Part shown: piece by piece, positions 58,733-64,000 of the stretch
How positions within the stretch are numbered: the stretch's first letter is position 1
How the letters are laid out: each line of letters starts with the position of its first letter
Position numbers and translations under genes: made by a program
NCBI GenBank assembly: GCA_030762935.1
Contig: CM060881.1
Location: forward strand, 98,940,001-99,004,000
Origin: Hymenopus coronatus
Lineage: Eukaryota; Arthropoda; Insecta; Mantodea; Hymenopodidae
Direction: 5' to 3'
DNA length: 64,000 bases
Notes under the pieces: model-generated
Told to the model about the DNA's origin: nothing
Databases searched by the model: none
Seen by the model: the letters and a program-made list of their open reading frames with translations, nothing else

Positions 58733-59583
58733 TTTTTTATTTCTTATTGATTTCCGTCTCCTATATTTATGAAAGTAGGCACTAAAGCACAGTGCATTTA
58801 TACACCCGGTATACATTTTGGTGAATCTATTTAATTATCAAGTACCAAACGAATTAAATTGGAGCCTTCAGCTGGAAGATTTAGTAAGCCATATATTTTA
58901 CAGTGGTACAGTATAAATTGGAATGGGAAAATATAGCAACGGAAGGAGAAGAAATGACTGTTATTAGGCGGCAGGTTGAAATTTATACTCTCACATCGAG
59001 GTCCTGTATGATATATGCGGCTGGAGTTACCATTAAAAGATTCAAAAATGTACCAGAAGCACTCATATATTAATTAACTGTAAAAGGAAAAGTTTGTGTA
59101 ACTTGAATATGTTAAGATTCTTTACAACATTACTCACGCTATTTGGAAAACTCGGTAAACACCTGAAAAGTTTTATTGTTAATTTAGAGGCAAATCACGT
59201 GCATTTATCTTCCCGTTCTTAAACGAACATTTTGGTTCAACAAATGCACGATACCTTAAAGATCATAATCTCAATGTTTTATTTTCCTAAGGTGAATATA
59301 AAAAAGTTTTGAGTGTAATTCTAAAGCGTTGCTTGCTGCAATAACTCTGTCACACTTAAAATCAGTTTTCATCAATTACACTTCTTATTTTTATATTTTT
59401 TAGTATTCAAAATCTGTCTTCTCTTTCAAAAATAGAGATAGATATAGGTGCAAAAATATTTCCAAAAGCACTGCAGAATCTATATAATAAAATATTTGTT
59501 TGGAATCTTGATGGTGATTGTAGATTAATCTCGAAACATTAATTAGTATAATCATGCACTGTTTTTTCAGTTTTTCCAGTTTT
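58733..59583. other. No recognisable feature
   Basis: AT-rich single-copy sequence. Confidence 0.5.
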
Positions 59584-60443
59584 TACTTTCTCTATACGCA
59601 CTATGTACATAGTGTATAGAGAATGTATTGCACTCCACCAAAAATTCGATACCGAGATTTCACCGGAAATATATGTTTTAGGGTACCCTGTATCCAAAAT
59701 AGTATTTTCAGTAAAAGGTCCGTGTGTGTGTGTTTGTCCGTGTGTTTGTGTGTCTGTGAACACGATAACTCAAAAACGAAAAGTCGGTAAAACACCAAAC
59801 TTGGTATTTAAGTTTAGTATCTTCCGGGGATGCGACTCGAAGATTTTGAGAAAAATCCCCCTCATCTCAATCTACCTCTACATGGAATTTTTTTCCATAA
59901 TTTTGATTTTCTAAAAAATGGCTCTAACGATTTTGATTAAAATATCGTATATTAAAGATATTTACCTGACAAATATAATGTATATTTTGAATTTTCTGGG
60001 AACAGCCTCTGAAGACTTCTTTATTCTGAATTTTGCATAAGTGCTAAACCGTAAGAGAGAGACAAAAGCTTACCACACAAAAATGTAGAGCACATTAAAA
60101 CACACAATTTATGTTTTATACAGTTTTTTCGTGGAGTTGATTGTTTTTTATATATTCCTTGTTTTTGGTTTAAGCTATAAGAACTTATATTTTTCTCATA
60201 TAGGACTTTGTAAACTCGTGTCCATACAAACAAAGGAACTTCAGTTACATAGCAACCAGCTTTTGATTATCACTTTAACCTATGCTACTCCCTTATTTCG
60301 CTTCTACTTACAAGGAAGAAAGCAATAAGACTATTTCTGTTAATTTTTTTCTGGATTAGCAGGAAGTAAATGAAAGCATAAGCTTTTTAAAAATAATTTA
60401 ATGCAGAGATATAGAGAAAGTCATGTGAATGAAACACATAAGA
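59584..60443 (-). repeat. Family A repeat, full length with complete palindrome
   Basis: TACTTTCTCTATACGCACTA then TGTACATAGTGTATAGAG, through a TG tract (59720-59752), to GAAACACATAAGA. Confidence 0.95.
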
Positions 60444-60479
60444 TTTTTTATATAAAATTTACTTTTTTAAAAAAATAAA

Positions 60480-61200
60480 TCTGATATGTTTCATTTAAAT
60501 GACCATATCTACCTGTTTCATATACAAATTATTCTTACAAAATGCAACATTTTCTATGTACACCATGCTAAACGAGATGCACATTAGCTGAATGAGTCTT
60601 GTTACTTGCTTCCTTGTAAGTAGAAGGGAAATAAGGGAACACATTAGGCTAAAGCGACAGTTATCTTTAAAAAGCTGGTCGCTTTATAAAACAATTGAGG
60701 TAGGGTTTGCTTTGCATGGTTCCGTTTAAGAAAAGTTAGGTTATTTAAAAGTGAAGCCAATAACAGAGAATATCTCGAAAACGGCCAACTCTACAAGAAA
60801 CACGTATATGACATAACGAGATCTACATCTTTTGTACAGCAAGTTTTTGTCTAACTCTTACGGTTTAACCGTTATGTTACATTCTGCCATTTAAGATATA
60901 CATTATATTTGTAGTCTAGATACCTTTAATATACGATATTTTAATAATTTTTTAGAAAAACAAATATTCCGAATATTTTCATGTAAAGGGTAGAGGGATT
61001 TTCTTGAAAATCTTCCTGTCGTATCCTTGGAAGATAGTAAACTTAAATACCGTATACACATATATAATACACCCACCTTTTTCTAAAAATCCTTTTTTTT
61101 TCGGACTGGGGATCTCAAAATATATATTTCCGATGAAATCTCGATCTCGAACTTTGTGAGGAGTACAATACCTTCTCAAGCTACTACGTACATTGTATTG
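60480..61200 (+). repeat. Family A repeat, diverged
   Basis: TCTGATATGTTTC to CCTTCTCAAGCTACTACGTA, 36 bp after the previous copy in the opposite orientation. The CA tract is lost. Confidence 0.85.
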
Positions 61201-61861
61201 TGAATCAGAACATGTTTACAAATCTATTAAGGAATGCATTTTAATACTGGTACCTAGAGCTTTTAGACAAATTTCAACTAGAAAAATTTTACAAAGCTAT
61301 TAAGGAATGCAAATTTAAGAAGTGTGCATATAGCTCAAAAGCAGTAGAGAAAGATAGATTTAATTTAGTTAATTATGTAATGATAAGTAATTAATTAATA
61401 TGTTCAGAATGAAAATAACTTGGTAGGAATACTTCTTTTTGTACCAGTAATACCTAAAAATTAAAGCCCAAGCTTTAATAATTTAGAAAATAGCGTTTAT
61501 GACTTCGGTGTTTCTTTAGGACCATATAAAGTATAGTGAGATATGGTCACTGCTACTTAAGGAACGCCACGTTCCTAATAAACAAGAGTCTCTAATTAAT
61601 TACTTTATCAACATCTTTGGACTCTTATGAGTATTTCAGTTAATTTTTTGTAAATACAGATAGACACTAAATGGATCTGAATTGCCCAGCACATCCCATT
61701 GATGACGAAAATTGTTTGTATGCAACAATTCATTAATTATTATTTGACCATTAGTTCTGCTCGATTTATTGTACTACATATAGAGAACTGACTCCCAATC
61801 TCTCTCTTTCCAGCTGTCCCGCTCCTCCTTTTACTCTTTTCTTCTCATTCTGCATCCCTCC
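61201..61861. other. No recognisable feature
   Basis: AT-rich. A local repeat of TTACAAA(G)CTATTAAGGAATGC occurs at about 61213 and 61289. Confidence 0.45.
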
Positions 61862-62060
61862 CTCCAGCGAGCGGGATGACTCAGACGTGGTCTGTATTCG
61901 GGAGGTCGCAGGTTTGGCCGGTTTACCTGACTCATCTTTTTTTTCTGGGCTTAAACTCCAAACGACAGGAAGTTTCATTACATCCTCAAATTTTCCGGCC
62001 CGCTATTTCCTATTCCATCATTTCCTAAGCATCTCTCTTTCAGGTTTGAAGGACCAGACG
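61862..62060 (+). mobile_element. Possible further tRNA-derived repeat
   Basis: GGATGACTCAGACGTGGTCT and GAGGTCGCAGGTTTGGCC resemble A and B boxes about 40 bp apart, followed by a pyrimidine-rich body. Only one copy seen, so the call rests on the promoter-like spacing. Confidence 0.4.
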
Positions 62061-62191
62061 ACGATGTTTTTTTTTTTTTTTTTTTTAAACGGTAACGGAG
62101 TCTGATCAGGATCTGCATCTGCATCTCTCTTTCAGGTTTGAAGGACCAGACGACGATGTTTTTTTAAAAACGGTAACGGAGTCTGATCAGG
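62029..62191 (+). repeat. 92-bp tandem duplication spanning a T run
   Basis: GCATCTCTCTTTCAGGTTTG to GTCTGATCAGGA occurs at 62029-62111 and at 62121-62191. The first copy has a T run of about 20, the second of 7. Confidence 0.9.
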
Positions 62192-62397
62192 ACTCCGGTA
62201 CTGTATCCCTATTTACATTTTCTCCCGTAGGTTTTACTGATTACTGGTTTACTGGTTTTACTATTTCTTTTACAAACATATACACATTGCACAAACATAT
62301 AACATCCATGCCCAAGGCGGAACTCGAACCCACGATCCCCTGCCCACGAAGCACCAAAGCGAGACGCTTTAGCAAGCGCGGCCATGGGGACCGGCTC
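62084..62397 (-). mobile_element. SINE family G, copy 2
   Basis: Minus-strand head CCGGTCCCCATGGCCGCGC, B box GGGTTCGAGTTCCGCC, body shared with copy 1 (CGGACTCCCG/TCAGGACTCCGG region, ACAAACATATA). Its A tail (T run on +) sits in a 92-bp tandem duplication. Confidence 0.7.
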
Positions 62398-62539
62398 GAT
62401 GTTCGGCTGGTTACGGCTGGATTGTGGTTTAGTTAATATTTCCTGTATCTCCTAAGTGGAGCAAAGGGCATCATTGCGATGTTTCCATGATCATGTTTAA
62501 ATTTTTAGTTTGTGAGTTCGCCACTATGCACCATGGTGA

Positions 62540-62815
62540 CGAGGGATCGGCTCGTCGCCCACAGATGTCACTGCGGGATGAAATCACGATTTGCGGACGC
62601 TAAATGGTAAAAACTTTTTCTCAGGAACGTCTTCTTTCAAGACATGAAGTCAGTGACCCCGTGCAAATAAACATTACACGGGACCACTGGGTGTACTTCC
62701 CTTCCAAAGGAAGATTTTTTGCGTCCGAAAAATCCATCATCCTCCACCAGATTTGAACCTATAATCTGGGATTTTAGAATCTAGCATGGTAACCACTACT
62801 CCACATGGATAATGG
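62540..62815 (-). mobile_element. SINE family F, copy 2
   Basis: Minus-strand tRNA-like head at 62748-62815 (A box near GTGGTTACCATGC, B box AGGTTCAAATCTGG), body with TTGCGGACGC shared with copy 1. Confidence 0.62.
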
Positions 62816-63376
62816 TTTGCACAATGTAAAAAGTTATGTTGACGTCGTTGTCAGAAACATTTGGTTGAGACCCGCCTTCCGGGGGTTCCGCTGGCCCGTT
62901 AGTAGGGCCTAGGACAGCGACGATGGCTTTTCAACCGCAGGGATTAGGGACCCCGTCTGTGCTTGCGCCCGTCGTCATCAGGATCTGGTCACCCTTCGTG
63001 TTCTCCCCTCAGTCCTTCCTCCATGGGGTTACGCAAGCGGCAAATAGCCACAAGGACGTACTCTGGCTTGTGTTCTGGGGACTCCTCCGTGTCTAATCCA
63101 AATCCTAATTGCTTCAATTGGTATCCCTCCATTGTTTTTCCCTTTTTGAGTTATTTTCCAACACTATCTCTCCTTTCATTGCCTTACACTGTTTTCTGCT
63201 TTTCTATTTGCACCAATCTGATATTTGAAAACCCGATAAAACAATAAATAGTTTTGAATGTTTCAACGTTTTAAACTAAATAAAATGTTTTACAAGTACA
63301 TAAACGTGCACCTCTTCTTTGCGCTTATAATGAAATCGATAATATTTAGCTTTTATATCCTCCTATTCTTTTAATT
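62816..63376 (+). other. GC-rich stretch ending in AATAAA, unassigned
   Basis: 62870-63110 is GC-rich; the 94-codon frame 62963-63247 contains GLRKRQIATRTY, faintly like GSRKRQKAK of the retrotransposon remnant at 10831 (-). ACAATAAATAG at 63241 could be its polyadenylation signal. A decayed retrotransposon 3' end is the best guess. Confidence 0.3.
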
Positions 63377-64000
63377 TACTCTACACGTTCTATGTGCATA
63401 GTGTATTGCATTCCACCCAAAAATTCTATACAGAGATTTCACCGGAAATGCATGTTTTGAGATCCCTGGATCCAAAAAAGTGGTTTATAAAAACGTCTGT
63501 GTATGTGTCTTCTGTATTTGCGGACAAATAGCTCAAAAAGGAAAAGTTGATATTTAAATTCAGTATCTTCCTAGGATGCGACACAAAGATTTTTAAGAAA
63601 ACCCTCCCTCCTCAAACTACATTTTAGATGGAAACATTGTTGAAAATTTTGATTTTCTCAAAAATGGATCTAAACATTTTGATAAAAATATCGTATATTA
63701 TAGATATTTACATGTAAAATAAAATGTATTTGTTGAATTTTCTAGGAATAGCCTCTGAAGGCCTCTTTAATCTGGATGAACTTCGCTGACTTTTGTATAA
63801 CTGGTAAACCAAACAGAAATAGACAAAAACTTACTGCACAAAAATTGTAGATCTCGTTAAAACACATAATTTATTTCATATACTTTTTTGTTATTCTGAA
63901 ATATTTTTTGTTATTGGTTCAGCTTGAAAATAATTATACTTTTCTCATGTGGGAATTTGTCAACTCCTTACCATACATACAAAGGAATTTGAACCACATA
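63377..64000 (-). repeat. Family A repeat, cut by the window end
   Basis: TACTCTACACGTTCTATGTG to the GGGAATTTGTCAACTCCT segment and beyond the edge. Confidence 0.9.

Overview
Eukaryotic, AT-rich (about one third GC by eye), repeat-dense DNA with almost no coding content. There is no bacterial-style gene packing. There are short A-tailed tRNA-derived SINEs, 5'-truncated non-LTR retrotransposons with target-site duplications, a Tc1/mariner-type element of a kind common in arthropods, and GT-AG splice signals. An arthropod genome (possibly a chelicerate) fits best. That is an inference from the transposon repertoire, not a proof.

The best host-gene signal is one 103-bp candidate internal exon on the + strand at 42096-42198. 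It has a pyrimidine-rich acceptor, a GTGAGT donor, one open frame of 34 codons, and GC far above its surroundings. It lies in the only long stretch with few repeats (about 40.25-42.4 kb). If it is real, most of the window is intron of one large gene. I could not identify the protein.

The dominant content, about 20 kb, is one interspersed family of about 0.86 kb, called family A here, with more than 30 full or partial copies in both orientations. It has a constant 5' end (TCTGATGTGTTCC), an ACTTTCTCTAC motif just inside it whose complement ends the element, a 3' terminal palindrome around ATGTACAT, and a CA microsatellite at a fixed internal position. Its plan recalls non-autonomous Helentron-derived (DINE/HINE-type) elements, but the class is unproven. 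Copies cluster tightly at 29.9-38.1 kb.

Other mobile DNA: a Tc1/mariner-like fold-back derivative (8168-9040); non-LTR retrotransposon 3' ends or fragments (10831-11115 -, 14496-14738 -, 40081-40250 -, 49243-50088 +, 51271-52406 +, 57784-58063 -); at least six tRNA-derived short-repeat families (named B to G and V here); and a 316-bp inverted-repeat insertion with a 13-bp target duplication (21821-22136).

Tandem DNA: a 1010-bp head-to-tail duplication at 55151-57170 (three substitutions and one indel seen), a 93-95-bp minisatellite at 25093-25800, a 24-bp minisatellite at 10555-10735, and several CA tracts, one continuing into (CG)n. I saw no CRISPR array, rRNA, convincing functional tRNA or complete protein-coding gene. 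Repeat boundaries were read by eye and are accurate to a few bases where a motif marks them, otherwise to tens of bases.
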